This document shows, one piece after another, positions 45,822 through 55,606 of a stretch of 64,000 bases of DNA (position 1 is the stretch's first letter; every line of letters begins with the position of its first letter). The stretch is from Reinekea marinisedimentorum (lineage in GTDB: Bacteria > Pseudomonadota > Gammaproteobacteria > Pseudomonadales > Natronospirillaceae), in contig NZ_SLZR01000004.1 of the NCBI RefSeq assembly GCF_004341165.1, positions 62,001 through 126,000 of the forward strand. Direction: 5' to 3'. The notes under the pieces are model-generated. The model saw nothing but the letters and a program-made list of their open reading frames with translations, was not told the origin of the DNA and ran no database searches. The translations under genes were made by a program, and so were the position numbers.

Positions 45822-45968
45822 GACGCCCTCCTTTACTGTAAATCGTGTATTAGAAAAATATGATAACAAAGGCTAACCTACTTTTTATACTCGTGAAATA
45901 GGACTAATTGCCAACGTATGATTGATTCGATTCCGCTAAAAATAGACCCTTCCTCTGCCTTTCCATAT

Positions 45969-45980
45969 GATAGGCCTATC
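45969..45980. promoter_or_regulatory. 12-bp palindrome upstream of a small ORF
   Basis: GATAGGCCTATC is a perfect palindrome 38 bp upstream of the small membrane-protein start. It may be an operator; no regulator can be named. Confidence 0.3.
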
Positions 45981-46017
45981 GCTATTCTATTACTGATCAG
46001 ATGAGGCTCCGTTACCA

Positions 46018-46170
46018 ATGAACAAGCGCTTTCTAATTTTCATCATCATCGTGGTTCTGATCGTGGCTGTTCTCGTTTACATTGAGCTTGGGCGCGAAAA
46101 CCCTTGGAACTCCGATGTCTTCTTCGGTTTATACAACACGGTGCCCACTGAGCAGACCGGCATCAGTTGA
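46018..46170 (+). CDS. Small single-helix membrane protein (50 residues)
   Basis: The reading frame encodes 50 residues: a short basic N-terminus (MNKRF), a strong hydrophobic helix (LIFIIIVVLIVAVLVYIEL) and a soluble tail containing ENPWNSDVFFGLYNT. TGAGG lies about 10 nt upstream of the ATG. It is on the same strand as glgC, 112 bp before it. Whether it is translated is not proven, but codon use and the clean membrane-protein layout favour it. No family is recognised. Confidence 0.5.
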   Translation: MNKRFLIFIIIVVLIVAVLVYIELGRENPWNSDVFFGLYNTVPTEQTGIS

Positions 46171-46282
46171 GTCAGATATAACAGATCTGGCTAACGGAAA
46201 AGCCAATAAAAACAATAAGAATGCCTATAGTTAAAGAAGTGATTCATTTACTTCCTCTGCAATGGCAAATTAAGGATCTGCA

Positions 46283-47524
46283 ATGTCCGGAATTCTATCG
46301 ATGATTCTTGCAGGAGGAGAAGGCACCCGCCTTGCTCCTTTAACATCTGTTCGGGCTAAACCTGCCGTGCCGTTTGGCGGCAACTACCGGATTATCGACT
46401 TCGTTCTGAACAACTTTGTAAACTCCGACCTGCTGCAGATCTTTGTACTTACTCAGTTCAAATCCCATTCTCTGAACAAGCATATGAGCCGTCGCTGGCA
46501 GATCTCCGGTCTGACCAACCGCTTCATCGATACCATTCCGGCACAGATGCAAATGGGTAAACACTGGTATCAGGGGACTGCCGATGCCATTTACCAAAAC
46601 ATTCTACTGGTTGAGCGTATGGACCCAGAAGTAGTCTGTGTATTTGGCGGCGATCACATCTACAAGATGGATGTGCGGCAAATGGTCAACTTTCACCGCA
46701 GTTATGCCAACGCAAAGCTGACCGTAGCGGCAATTCCCGTACCGGTTGAGCAGGCACATCAGTTCGGCATCATTGAAGTGGATGCCAACAACCGCATGAC
46801 TGGCTTTGTTGAAAAGCCCAAAGGGCCGGTGCAGGAAATCCCTAAAATGCCGGGCTACGCTCTGGCCTCAATGGGCAACTACACCTTCGACGCCCAAACT
46901 CTGGTAGAGGTGGTAAAAGAAGATGCCGCCGATAACGAATCGAAGCATGATTTCGGCCACAGCATCATTCCCAAGCTCTACAAGGGCGGCAATGTTTATG
47001 TCTACGACTTCTCAAGAAACAAAATCCGTGGCGAACCTGAGGGCACCAGCAGCTACTGGAAGGACGTAGGCACCATAGATTCACTGTACAATGCCAATAT
47101 GGATTTACTTGAAGTGGTGCCCCCCATAGACCTGTACAACCGCCATTGGCCCATGCGCAGCTACCACCCTGCTGTACCGCCGGCGAAATTTGTGCACGAC
47201 AAAGCCGACCGTATGGGCCTGGCGATCAGTTCTATTGTCTCTGCCGGCTCCATTGTTTCCGGTAGCCTCGTGCAGCACTCCATACTTGGTTACAACTCCC
47301 ATATTCACAGTCACGCTCAGGTAAAAGACAGCGTACTGTTTGGCAATGTCGATGTCGGTCGCAATTGCCGTATACGCAACGCAATTATTGATAAAAACGT
47401 TACGATCGCTCCGGGTACCGTTATTGGCGAAGACCCGGAACATGATCGCGAACACTTCCACGTATCCCCGAACGGCATCGTAGTCATTCCCCAAGATGCT
47501 CGAGTCGGCTTTAACGAAGGGTAA
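46283..47524 (+). CDS. glgC: Glucose-1-phosphate adenylyltransferase GlgC
   Basis: This enzyme makes ADP-glucose for glycogen and is usually the allosterically controlled step. The 413-residue protein has ILAGGEGTRLAPLTSVRAKPAVPFGG (residues 8-33), WYQGTADAIYQN, FGGDHIYKMD, FVEKPK and the C-terminal left-handed beta-helix with a final HFHVSPNGIVVIP. It is followed after 2 nt by glgA. No branching enzyme or phosphorylase gene is present in the window. Confidence 0.96.
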   Translation: MSGILSMILAGGEGTRLAPLTSVRAKPAVPFGGNYRIIDFVLNNFVNSDLLQIFVLTQFKSHSLNKHMSRRWQISGLTNRFIDTIPAQMQMGKHWYQGTADAIYQNILLVERMDPEVVCVFGGDHIYKMDVRQMVNFHRSYANAKLTVAAIPVPVEQAHQFGIIEVDANNRMTGFVEKPKGPVQEIPKMPGYALASMGNYTFDAQTLVEVVKEDAADNESKHDFGHSIIPKLYKGGNVYVYDFSRNKIRGEPEGTSSYWKDVGTIDSLYNANMDLLEVVPPIDLYNRHWPMRSYHPAVPPAKFVHDKADRMGLAISSIVSAGSIVSGSLVQHSILGYNSHIHSHAQVKDSVLFGNVDVGRNCRIRNAIIDKNVTIAPGTVIGEDPEHDREHFHVSPNGIVVIPQDARVGFNEG

Positions 47525-47526
47525 AA

Positions 47527-49008
47527 ATGAAAATACTGTTTATAACTTCAGAAGTTGATGGCCTGGTAAAAACCGGTGGTCTGGCAGATGTTGCCTATGC
47601 ACTGCCCAAAGCACTTATAGCTATGGGGCATGAGGTACAGATCGTCATGCCGGCCTATCGCAAAACCATTGAAAGCTGGCAGGACTGGCCAGCCAAAGAA
47701 TTCAACACTCCGATCAGCCACTTCGTCACGGAAACTGTTCAGGCGTTCAGCGGCGAGTTCAAAGGTATTCCTGTGGTGGCCATGCATCACCGCGCCAGCT
47801 TCAGTCGAGAAGGCCTGTACGATGACGGTAACAATGCCTATTACGATAACTGCTTCCGTTTTTCAGTCATGACCAAGGCGGCATTGGAGTGGTGTAAGCT
47901 TGAAGACTGGCAGCCAGATATTGTGCAGGCAAACGATTGGCAATCGGCCATGGCGAGCTTTTACCTGGCCGAACACTACAAGGCGGACCCTTTCTTCAAG
48001 GACACCCGATCTGCTATCGCCATTCACAATGGCGCTTACCAGATGCATGCCGACCCACACTGGATGCACCAGCTGGGCATTGATCCACGCTTCTTCAACC
48101 CGGAAGATTTTGAAGACAATGCCCACCTTAACGTACTGAAAGGCTCTATTGGCTTTGCCGATGCAGTAACAACGGTTAGCCCGGGGTACGCTGAAGAGCT
48201 GACCACCGACCTTGGCGGCCATGGCCTGGATTACAAATTCAAAAGCTTGACCCAGCCTTTCCGCGGTATTCTGAATGGCTGCGACTATGATCAATGGAAC
48301 CCGGAAACGGACATCTGGCTGAAATCACAATTTAAGACGCCTGATGACGGTGGCAAAGCCATCTGCAAACAGGATCTGCAGCAAGAGCTGGGGCTCAATC
48401 AAGGCGACCAAATACCGTTCCTCGGTGTTATCTGCCGCTTGGTGGATCAGAAAGGCATTCATTTGCTAATCCCGGTGTTCTGGAACCTGATGGCACATCA
48501 CGATTGCCAGGTGGTCGTGTTGGGCTCCGGCGATGCAAAAATGGCGGCTGAGCTGGATGAGATTCAAAACCGCTACCCGGATAGATTCCGCTTTATCAAC
48601 GGCTACAACATTGGGCTTTCTCACCGTATCGAGGCGAGTATCGATGCCTTCCTGATGCCTTCTATCTTCGAGCCTTGTGGCCTGAATCAGATATACAGCC
48701 TGCGCTATGGCACTGTGCCACTGGTCCGGGAAGTGGGCGGCCTGCGCGATACCGTCTGTAAACTGGAGTACTCTCGTGCCAATGCCGATGAAGCCACCGG
48801 CTTTATGTTCCAGCATTTGGATGAGGAGACGCTGCTGCAGGAAACTCTGCGTTTACTGGACGTGTACAAGCACGATAAAGAACTGTGGATGAAGCTACAG
48901 AACAACGGAATGGCAAAGCGCTTCACCTGGGAAAAATCCGCCAAGGAATACGAAAAACTCTACAAAGAGATTCTGGCGCTTCCCAAGATGAAACACCCGC
49001 TAGTTTAA
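47527..49008 (+). CDS. glgA: Glycogen synthase GlgA
   Basis: This GT5 enzyme extends alpha-1,4-glucan from ADP-glucose. The 493-residue protein starts MKILFITSEVDGLVKTGGLADVAYALPKAL, with the KTGGLADV ADP-glucose site at residues 15-22. It also has VQANDWQSA, AIHNGAYQ, and EPCGLNQIYSLRYGTVPLVREVGGLRDTV. It is coupled to glgC. A rho-independent terminator follows that lies inside the end of the convergent MFS gene. Confidence 0.96.
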   Translation: MKILFITSEVDGLVKTGGLADVAYALPKALIAMGHEVQIVMPAYRKTIESWQDWPAKEFNTPISHFVTETVQAFSGEFKGIPVVAMHHRASFSREGLYDDGNNAYYDNCFRFSVMTKAALEWCKLEDWQPDIVQANDWQSAMASFYLAEHYKADPFFKDTRSAIAIHNGAYQMHADPHWMHQLGIDPRFFNPEDFEDNAHLNVLKGSIGFADAVTTVSPGYAEELTTDLGGHGLDYKFKSLTQPFRGILNGCDYDQWNPETDIWLKSQFKTPDDGGKAICKQDLQQELGLNQGDQIPFLGVICRLVDQKGIHLLIPVFWNLMAHHDCQVVVLGSGDAKMAAELDEIQNRYPDRFRFINGYNIGLSHRIEASIDAFLMPSIFEPCGLNQIYSLRYGTVPLVREVGGLRDTVCKLEYSRANADEATGFMFQHLDEETLLQETLRLLDVYKHDKELWMKLQNNGMAKRFTWEKSAKEYEKLYKEILALPKMKHPLV

Positions 49009-49021
49009 AGGTGCCGAATAG

Positions 49022-49048
49022 GCCTGACCTTTTGGGTCAGGCTTTTTT
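49022..49048 (+). terminator. Rho-independent terminator of glgCA
   Basis: GCCTGACC/GGTCAGGC with a 5-nt loop is followed by TTTTTT. The right arm and T-run lie inside the last codons and stop of the convergent MFS transporter gene. Confidence 0.85.
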
Positions 49049-50233
49049 CTCTTCGTGCAGGTTATCGTCTTTAACAAAGAACCAGGTCACCAACAGTGCC
49101 AGGAACGCCCAGAATGTTGCGACAAAATAAACCTTGCCTGTTCCATCCCACAACGCCCCCGCCATCAGGTTGCCGGCAAACAAACCGATACCTGCACCAA
49201 TAGCAACATATAAACCCTGCCCGAAGCTGGCGCGAGACGCCGGAAACAGCGTGCCAATGCGGTGGACCACCACGGAATGCATAACGCCAAAGGTGATGGC
49301 GTGACACACCTGCGTAGCCAAGACAACAACGAAGCTATTCGGGAAGCTCGCCAGCATGAACCAGCGGCCAATGGTCACCAGTAGCGTAAAGATTAACAGC
49401 GAGCGCTCTGAATACTTTGAGAACAACCGGGCGATATAAATAAAGGTGGCAATCTCACAGATTGAACCGAAGCTGATCAAGAAGCCGCTCATGGCAGCAG
49501 AGGCACCATGCTCGCGCATGTAGAGATCGAAAAACGTATTGTAAGGCGCCATGCTGAATTGCCAGAGCAATATAACCACCAGTAGTGCCACCACCTGGCC
49601 CCAGTTCACGGGCGTTTCTTCTGCAACAGGCACACTGATTTGTTCATCGCCCTCAGCGGCAACCGGCTTTCGCTTTCGTTCCGGTATCAGGAAGGTAGAA
49701 ATAAACATGAACAGCGAGACAATAGAGCCCAGCAATGGGATAACAATAACCGAGAACATATCGATCAAATAACCCAGCAACCATACGGTTGTGACGAAGC
49801 CGATAGAGCCCCACAGGCGAACCTGACCATAGCGGCTGCGTTGGTCGCCCAGAACAGAAATTGCGACAGACTCCATCTGCGGCAACACAGCCGATAAGAA
49901 AATACCAAACAAGCCAAATACGGTTAAATAAAACCAGAAGCCGGAACCAAACATCGACAGGAAGTAAAATACGCCAATCGCCAGATAGCCGACCCGAATG
50001 TAGACCATTCTGCGTCCGCTTTTATCAGCCAGGAAGCTGATTAGGAAAGGCGCAAACACGTTCACACCGTTCACAATCGCAACAATAATCCCCGCCTGCG
50101 CTGCACTCAGCCCGTTTACAGTCAGAAAGCGCGCAACATAAGGAATGAAGGTTCCAAAAAGCGCAAAATAAAACAGATAGATGGGGGATAACCGCCAAAT
50201 CTTTTGATTGAGCGTCAGGTTAGACAAAGGCAA
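49037..50233 (-). CDS. MFS transporter (HcaT/PPP-like, MFS_1)
   Basis: The 398-residue protein has twelve hydrophobic segments in two halves, separated by a soluble loop near residue 190 (PERKRKPVAAEGDEQ). The string FLADKSGRRMVYIRVGYL is the first-half cytoplasmic signature, and GFLISFGSICEIATFIYIARLF belongs to the second half. The overall pattern recalls 3-phenylpropionate transporter-like MFS_1 proteins. The substrate is unknown. It follows tadA by 3 nt and is co-transcribed. The final codons (HEEKKA) overlap the glgA terminator. Confidence 0.8.
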   Translation of the reverse strand: MPLSNLTLNQKIWRLSPIYLFYFALFGTFIPYVARFLTVNGLSAAQAGIIVAIVNGVNVFAPFLISFLADKSGRRMVYIRVGYLAIGVFYFLSMFGSGFWFYLTVFGLFGIFLSAVLPQMESVAISVLGDQRSRYGQVRLWGSIGFVTTVWLLGYLIDMFSVIVIPLLGSIVSLFMFISTFLIPERKRKPVAAEGDEQISVPVAEETPVNWGQVVALLVVILLWQFSMAPYNTFFDLYMREHGASAAMSGFLISFGSICEIATFIYIARLFSKYSERSLLIFTLLVTIGRWFMLASFPNSFVVVLATQVCHAITFGVMHSVVVHRIGTLFPASRASFGQGLYVAIGAGIGLFAGNLMAGALWDGTGKVYFVATFWAFLALLVTWFFVKDDNLHEEKKA

Positions 50234-50236
50234 TGT

Positions 50237-50743
50237 TTAATCTTCCTTATGAGGTTTAGCGGCTTGACGCAGTTGTTTTTTTCTTTCGCGTCGCTGCTGA
50301 AAAAAGGCGGTCATTTTAGCCGAACATTCATCCGCTAATACACCCGATTCAATAACAAATTTATGGTTCAGGTGTTCTAGCTTCTGTACATCCATAGCGG
50401 AACATATTGCACCGGCCTTGGTTTCAGCAGCGCCAAAGACCAGCCGCCCTATTCGGCTGTGTACCAGCAGGCCGGTGCACATGGTACAGGGCTCTACCGT
50501 TACATACAGCGTACAGTCTACCAGGCGGTAATTCCCGATGTTCTTCGCCGCTTCGCGGATGGCAACCATCTCGGCGTGGGCGCTCGGGTCGAGCGAGGTA
50601 ATCGGCTGGTTGTAGCCTTCACCAATAACTTCACCTTCATAAACGACCACCGCACCCACCGGCACTTCGCCGTGCTGGGCTGCGGTATCGGCAAGCGCCA
50701 GAGCGCGACGCATGAAGGCTTGGTCAGACTGACGTGAACACAT
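50237..50743 (-). CDS. tadA: tRNA-specific adenosine deaminase TadA
   Basis: This enzyme deaminates A34 to inosine in tRNA-Arg(ACG). The 168-residue protein has the zinc/catalytic motifs HAE (residues 56-58, SAHAEMVAI) and PCTMC (residues 85-89). ILE-like positions LVFGAAETKAGA fit TadA. The C-terminus is a Lys/Arg-rich tail. The start ATG is followed by MFS transporter transcription in the same direction; it lies just downstream of the guaA terminator. Confidence 0.94.
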   Translation of the reverse strand: MCSRQSDQAFMRRALALADTAAQHGEVPVGAVVVYEGEVIGEGYNQPITSLDPSAHAEMVAIREAAKNIGNYRLVDCTLYVTVEPCTMCTGLLVHSRIGRLVFGAAETKAGAICSAMDVQKLEHLNHKFVIESGVLADECSAKMTAFFQQRRERKKQLRQAAKPHKED

Positions 50744-50761
50744 GTGTTTTTCTAACTCCCG

Positions 50762-50784
50762 AAAAAAAACCGACTTAACGTCGG
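50762..50784 (-). terminator. Rho-independent terminator of guaBA
   Basis: On the minus strand CCGAC-GTTAA-GTCGG is followed by eight Ts, 17 nt after the guaA stop. Confidence 0.85.
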
Positions 50785-50800
50785 GTTTCTATTTTCCGAT

Positions 50801-52378
50801 TTATTCCCACTCGATCGTCGCCGGCGGCTTACCCGAAACATCGTAGACAACCCGCGATACGCCGTTGATCTCATTGATGATCCGGTTACTGACCTTACCC
50901 AACAACTCATAGGGTAAATGCGCCCAACGGGCCGTCATGAAGTCGATGGTTTCCACAGCACGCAGGGCAATAACCCACTCATAGCGGCGGCCATCACCCA
51001 CCACACCAACCGATTTCACCGGCAGGAATACTGCAAAAGCCTGTGAGGTTTTATGATACCAGTCTGCCGCGTGCAGCTCTTCCATAAAGATGGCATCGGC
51101 TTCACGCAGTATATCGGCATATTCCTTCTTCACTTCGCCGAGAATACGCACACCCAGGCCCGGGCCCGGGAACGGATGGCGATACACCATATTATAGGGT
51201 AGGCCCAGTTCCAGACCGATACGGCGAACTTCATCTTTAAACAGTTCACGCAGTGGTTCGACCAGCTCCATCTTCATGTCGTCCGGCAGGCCGCCAACAT
51301 TGTGGTGCGATTTAATCACATGCGCTTTACCGGTTTTTGAAGCGGCAGATTCAATAACGTCCGGGTAGATCGTACCCTGGGCAAGGAAGTCGACATCGGT
51401 AATTTTGTGCGCTTCTTCATCAAATACATTGATGAATTCATGGCCAATAATCTTGCGCTTGGCTTCCGGGTCGGCCTCACCTTTTAATGCGTTCAGGAAA
51501 CGATCCTGGGCGTCAGCACGAATCACCTTAACACCCATGTTCTCAGCGAAGGTTTTCATCACCTGATCGCCTTCGTTTTTACGCAATAAGCCATTATCAA
51601 CGAATACACAGGTCAGCTGATCACCAATGGCCTTGTGCAACAGCGCAGCCACTACGGATGAATCAACACCACCGGAAAGCCCCAACAGCACTCGGCGGTT
51701 ACCCACCTGATCACGCACGGCAGCAATCTGATCTTCAATAATATTGGCTGGCGTCCATAAAGCATCGCAGTTTGACAGGGTGCGAACAAAGCGCTCCAGC
51801 AAATCCAGACCTTTCAGGGTATGGGTCACTTCCGGGTGGAACTGAACACCGTAGAAATGCTTATCTTCGTTAGCCATAGCGGCAATCGGACAACTTGGCG
51901 TTGAAGCCATCAGCTCAAAGCCTTCCGGCAGCTTGGTAACCTTATCACCATGGCTCATCCAAACATCCAGGTAGCTACCATCGCTTGAATCGCGATCGGA
52001 CAGGCCCTTCAGCAGGCTGCCCTCACCTTCAACCTTAACTTCAGCATAACCGAATTCCTGCTCGTTCGAAGTTGAAACAACCCCACCAAACTGGTGCGCC
52101 ATGGTCTGCATGCCGTAACAGATACCCAGAACCGGAACCCCAAGGTTAAACACGATTTCAGGAGCTGCCGGGCTGTCTTCTCTACCAACAGACTCCGGGC
52201 CACCTGAAAGAATGATACCTTTGGCTTTGAATGCCTTGATGTCGTCTTCTGGCATGTCGTAAGCGTAGATTTCGCAATAGACACCCAGCTCTCGAATTCG
52301 ACGGGCAATTAACTGCGTATACTGCGAGCCAAAATCCAGAATCAGGACTTTGTCGGAATGGATATTTACATGGGTCAT
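50801..52378 (-). CDS. guaA: GMP synthase (glutamine-hydrolysing) GuaA
   Basis: This enzyme amidates XMP to GMP. From ATG 52378 (AAGG 10 nt upstream) the protein has 525 residues, the E. coli length; the longer frame used a GTG at 52417. The N-terminal glutaminase has [15 protein letters not shown] (catalytic Cys) and HPEVTHT. The ATP-PPase has [20 protein letters not shown]. The C-terminal dimer domain ends PPATIEWE. It lies 101 bp after guaB on the same strand. Confidence 0.97.
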   Translation of the reverse strand: MTHVNIHSDKVLILDFGSQYTQLIARRIRELGVYCEIYAYDMPEDDIKAFKAKGIILSGGPESVGREDSPAAPEIVFNLGVPVLGICYGMQTMAHQFGGVVSTSNEQEFGYAEVKVEGEGSLLKGLSDRDSSDGSYLDVWMSHGDKVTKLPEGFELMASTPSCPIAAMANEDKHFYGVQFHPEVTHTLKGLDLLERFVRTLSNCDALWTPANIIEDQIAAVRDQVGNRRVLLGLSGGVDSSVVAALLHKAIGDQLTCVFVDNGLLRKNEGDQVMKTFAENMGVKVIRADAQDRFLNALKGEADPEAKRKIIGHEFINVFDEEAHKITDVDFLAQGTIYPDVIESAASKTGKAHVIKSHHNVGGLPDDMKMELVEPLRELFKDEVRRIGLELGLPYNMVYRHPFPGPGLGVRILGEVKKEYADILREADAIFMEELHAADWYHKTSQAFAVFLPVKSVGVVGDGRRYEWVIALRAVETIDFMTARWAHLPYELLGKVSNRIINEINGVSRVVYDVSGKPPATIEWE

Positions 52379-52479
52379 TTGGTCGGCCTTGGAACGGTTA
52401 ATAAAAAGCGGGTTCACCCCGCAATTTTAAAAATCTGCGTGGCGGGCACTATAGCTGCCCGCCGTTTACTGCATGAAGT

Positions 52480-53949
52480 TTAGCCCATGCGGTAGTTTGG
52501 AGCTTCTTTAGTAATCTGCACGTCGTGAACATGAGATTCTTTCATGCCCGCGCCGGTAATCTGCACAAACTCAGGTATCGTGCGCATCTCTTCGATGCTC
52601 TTGCAACCGGTGTAACCCATTGCGGCCCGCAGGCCACCAATCTGCTGGTGAACAACGGCGCCCATTGGGCCTTTAACGGCGATACGGCCTTCAATACCTT
52701 CCGGTACCAGCTTTTCAACGCCGCTCTCAACTGCCTGGAAGTAACGGTCACTGGAGCCCTGCTTTTGAGACATCGCACCCATAGAGCCCATGCCACGGTA
52801 ACTCTTATAAGAGCGGCCCTGGAACAGTTCAACCTCACCCGGAGATTCATCAGTACCGGCAAACATACCACCTGCCATTACCGCATAAGCACCGGCAACA
52901 ATAGCTTTGGCAATATCGCCCGAGAAACGGATACCGCCGTCTGCAATCAGTGGAATACCATAGGGTTCCAGTGCTTCAGCTACATTGGCAACAGCACTGA
53001 TTTGCGGCACACCAACACCAGCTACAATACGGGTCGTACAAATGGAGCCCGGACCAATACCGACTTTCACACCATCGGCACCGGCTTCTGCCAGGTCTTT
53101 GGCCGCAGCTGCTGTAGCAATATTACCGCCGATCACATCAACCTGCGGGAAGGTTTCTTTAACCCAGCGAACACGGTCGATAACGCCTTTACTGTGACCG
53201 TGAGCGGTATCTACAACGATAACATCAACACCGGCATTCACCAGCGCTTCGACGCGGTCTGGAGTATCCGCGCCGGTACCCACCGCTGCACCTACCCGCA
53301 GGCTGCCGTTTACATCTTTACAGGCATTCGGGTAGGTTTTTGCTTTATTGATATCTTTAACAGTCATCATGCCGGTTAGCTTGAAGTTGTCATCGACTAC
53401 CAGCACTTTTTCAATACGGTGTTCGTGCAGCAGATCACGCACGACATCGGCACTATCGCCTTCCTTAACGGTGACCAGCTTTTCTTTCGTGGTCATAATG
53501 GCAGAAACCTTGGCATCCAGGTTCTTTTCAAAGCGGACATCACGGCTGGTCACAATACCGACCAGGTCACCGTTCTCGAGCACTGGCACGCCAGAAATAT
53601 TGTGCAGGCTGGTCAGGTTTATCAGCTCACGAATGGTTGCGTCAGAAGCGATGGTGATCGGGTCGCGAACCACACCGGCTTCATATTTTTTAACCAGTCG
53701 AACCTGATGAGCCTGCTGCTCAATAGTCATATTTTTATGGATAATACCGATACCGCCTTCCTGCGCCATCGCAATAGCCAAACGGGATTCTGTCACGGTA
53801 TCCATAGCCGCAGAGACCAATGGAATATTCAGGGTAATGTTTCGGCTGACTTTAGTTTTCAGTGAAACATCTTTTGGCAGGACTTCTGAGTGCCCTGGTA
53901 CTAATAGAACGTCGTCGAATGTGTAGGCAGTTTGAGCGATGCGTAGCAT
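52480..53949 (-). CDS. guaB: IMP dehydrogenase GuaB
   Basis: This enzyme oxidises IMP to XMP, the committed step of GMP synthesis. The 489-residue protein has two CBS domains at about residues 93-205. The catalytic loop [20 protein letters not shown] contains the active Cys near residue 305, and [10 protein letters not shown] lies in the flap region. It forms a guaBA operon with the downstream guaA. Confidence 0.97.
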   Translation of the reverse strand: MLRIAQTAYTFDDVLLVPGHSEVLPKDVSLKTKVSRNITLNIPLVSAAMDTVTESRLAIAMAQEGGIGIIHKNMTIEQQAHQVRLVKKYEAGVVRDPITIASDATIRELINLTSLHNISGVPVLENGDLVGIVTSRDVRFEKNLDAKVSAIMTTKEKLVTVKEGDSADVVRDLLHEHRIEKVLVVDDNFKLTGMMTVKDINKAKTYPNACKDVNGSLRVGAAVGTGADTPDRVEALVNAGVDVIVVDTAHGHSKGVIDRVRWVKETFPQVDVIGGNIATAAAAKDLAEAGADGVKVGIGPGSICTTRIVAGVGVPQISAVANVAEALEPYGIPLIADGGIRFSGDIAKAIVAGAYAVMAGGMFAGTDESPGEVELFQGRSYKSYRGMGSMGAMSQKQGSSDRYFQAVESGVEKLVPEGIEGRIAVKGPMGAVVHQQIGGLRAAMGYTGCKSIEEMRTIPEFVQITGAGMKESHVHDVQITKEAPNYRMG

Positions 53950-54028
53950 GACTTATCCCTTTGCTTAAAGTGGAAAGGAAATAGATGTAGCACCCATAAG
54001 TGGGATACCAACCTTTAATTGGCGCGGC

Positions 54029-54056
54029 ATTATAACCATATTTGATTAATTGCAAA
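54029..54056 (-). promoter_or_regulatory. guaB promoter
   Basis: On the minus strand TTTGCA (54056-54051) and a perfect TATAAT (54034-54029) are 16 bp apart, about 80 bp upstream of guaB. This is the best sigma70-type match I found in the window. Confidence 0.6.
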
Positions 54057-54153
54057 GTTTTATGGCATTATCGCCCGCTTTTATAAACTGCCTCTTTGCG
54101 GGTCGGACAAAACCTCCCACTTCTAACAAATCAAAGCGACGAGTATTTCGGTC

Positions 54154-55503
54154 ATGTGGAGCCAACCTTCTGCCCCTCTCAGTGTTTCACAACTGAATCG
54201 CCAGGTTAAGCAACTACTGGAAAGCCAGTACCCAGCCATACCGGTTCGCGGTGAAATTTCCACCTTAAGCCGCCCCGCTTCCGGGCATATCTACTTCACC
54301 CTGAAAGACAGCAATGCCCAAATTCGCTGCGCCATGTTTAAAGGCCAGCTGGCTCGCAGCAGGTACATCCCAAAACAGGGTGACGAAGTCATTGTGCAGG
54401 GCCGGATTAGCCTCTATGAGGGCCGTGGTGACTACCAGATGATAGCCGCAAGCGTAGCGCCTGTCGGTGAAGGTGAGCTACAGGCCGCTTTCTTTCAGTT
54501 GAAGGAACGCCTTGCCGCCGAAGGCCTGTTTAATACCGAACACAAGAAGCATCTACCGGCTTCGATACAGCGCGTTGGCCTGGTTACCTCCAGCACTGGC
54601 GCGGCAGTTCACGATATTCTCACCGTGTTAAAGCGTCGCTACCCGGCAATAGAGGTAACACTTTACCCCAGCCAGGTACAGGGCAATGAAGCCGCCCAGA
54701 CCATTGTCAGTGCCATCGCAACCGCCAACCGCAGAAAAGAGGTCGACCTGCTGATCGTCGGCCGGGGTGGTGGCTCACTGGAAGACTTATGGTGCTTCAA
54801 TACAGAGCCGGTCGCTCGGGCAATTTTTAATTCTGATTTACCGGTGGTTTCTGCTGTTGGCCATGAGGTTGATGTATCGATTGCAGATTTTGTTGCCGAT
54901 ATCCGTGCAGCAACCCCCTCCCAGGCCGCAGAGCTGATCAGTCCGGATCAATTCGAGCGGATGCAGCAGCTCGACGCGATCAACCAAAAGCTTGCCAGCC
55001 TGATCAAGGCAAAAATTCAGCACCAAAAAGTGCAACTGCAGCACGCCAGTCAGCGCCTGAAAAGCCCGGCACAAATTGTCAGCGACTGGGCTAAGCAACT
55101 CAGTGCTCTGCAATCCCGGTTAAACTACTCAATGCAACAACCATTGTCGCTTTTCAGGCAAAAGAGCGAGGCATTGCAGAACCGTCTGTGGCTTTCCTCG
55201 CCAGACAAAGAGATAGCCAAACGCCAGCAGCTGGTACAAACGCTGACCGACCGCATGGCAAGAAGCACACAGAACAACCTGAAACAGAAAAAGAATGGCT
55301 TCGATATAGCCATCTCTAAACTCAACATCTTATCCCCCCTGGCGACTCTGGATCGCGGCTACAGCATCAGCCGCAATGACCAGGGCAATATTGTAAAAAC
55401 CACAGACAACCTGAGTCTGGGCGATAAGATCAGCACGCGACTGTCGAACGGATCGTTTGTTTCTGAAGTAATTTCAGTCGCCCCTTCCAAACCTCAGGAC
55501 TGA
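54154..55503 (+). CDS. xseA: Exodeoxyribonuclease VII large subunit XseA
   Basis: This subunit degrades single-stranded DNA together with XseB. The 449-residue protein has an N-terminal OB fold (PVRGEISTLSRPASGHIYFTLKD). The catalytic region contains VTSSTGAAVHDILTVLKRRYP, GRGGGSLEDLWCFN and ISAVGHEVD-like SAVGHEVDVSIADFVAD. A long coiled coil (residues 270-390) and a C-terminal LDRGYSI motif follow. xseB is not in the window. It is divergent from guaB. Confidence 0.95.
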   Translation: MWSQPSAPLSVSQLNRQVKQLLESQYPAIPVRGEISTLSRPASGHIYFTLKDSNAQIRCAMFKGQLARSRYIPKQGDEVIVQGRISLYEGRGDYQMIAASVAPVGEGELQAAFFQLKERLAAEGLFNTEHKKHLPASIQRVGLVTSSTGAAVHDILTVLKRRYPAIEVTLYPSQVQGNEAAQTIVSAIATANRRKEVDLLIVGRGGGSLEDLWCFNTEPVARAIFNSDLPVVSAVGHEVDVSIADFVADIRAATPSQAAELISPDQFERMQQLDAINQKLASLIKAKIQHQKVQLQHASQRLKSPAQIVSDWAKQLSALQSRLNYSMQQPLSLFRQKSEALQNRLWLSSPDKEIAKRQQLVQTLTDRMARSTQNNLKQKKNGFDIAISKLNILSPLATLDRGYSISRNDQGNIVKTTDNLSLGDKISTRLSNGSFVSEVISVAPSKPQD

Positions 55504-55606
55504 TCCTTTCACTTAATTTTTGCTCAGATTCGGCATTCAGGATCTGTTTTTGCAATAGACGCATTTATTTTGAACGAAACATGACAATAAAATTGTGGAG
55601 ACTTTA

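Noticed and set aside
47863-48294. 143-codon antisense frame in glgA
   Set aside because: It is opposite a clear glycogen synthase and has no recognisable domain.
52525-53379. 284-codon antisense frame inside guaB
   Set aside because: It lies entirely opposite guaB, which has all family motifs; composition (His/Asn/Thr-rich) is that of a shadow frame.
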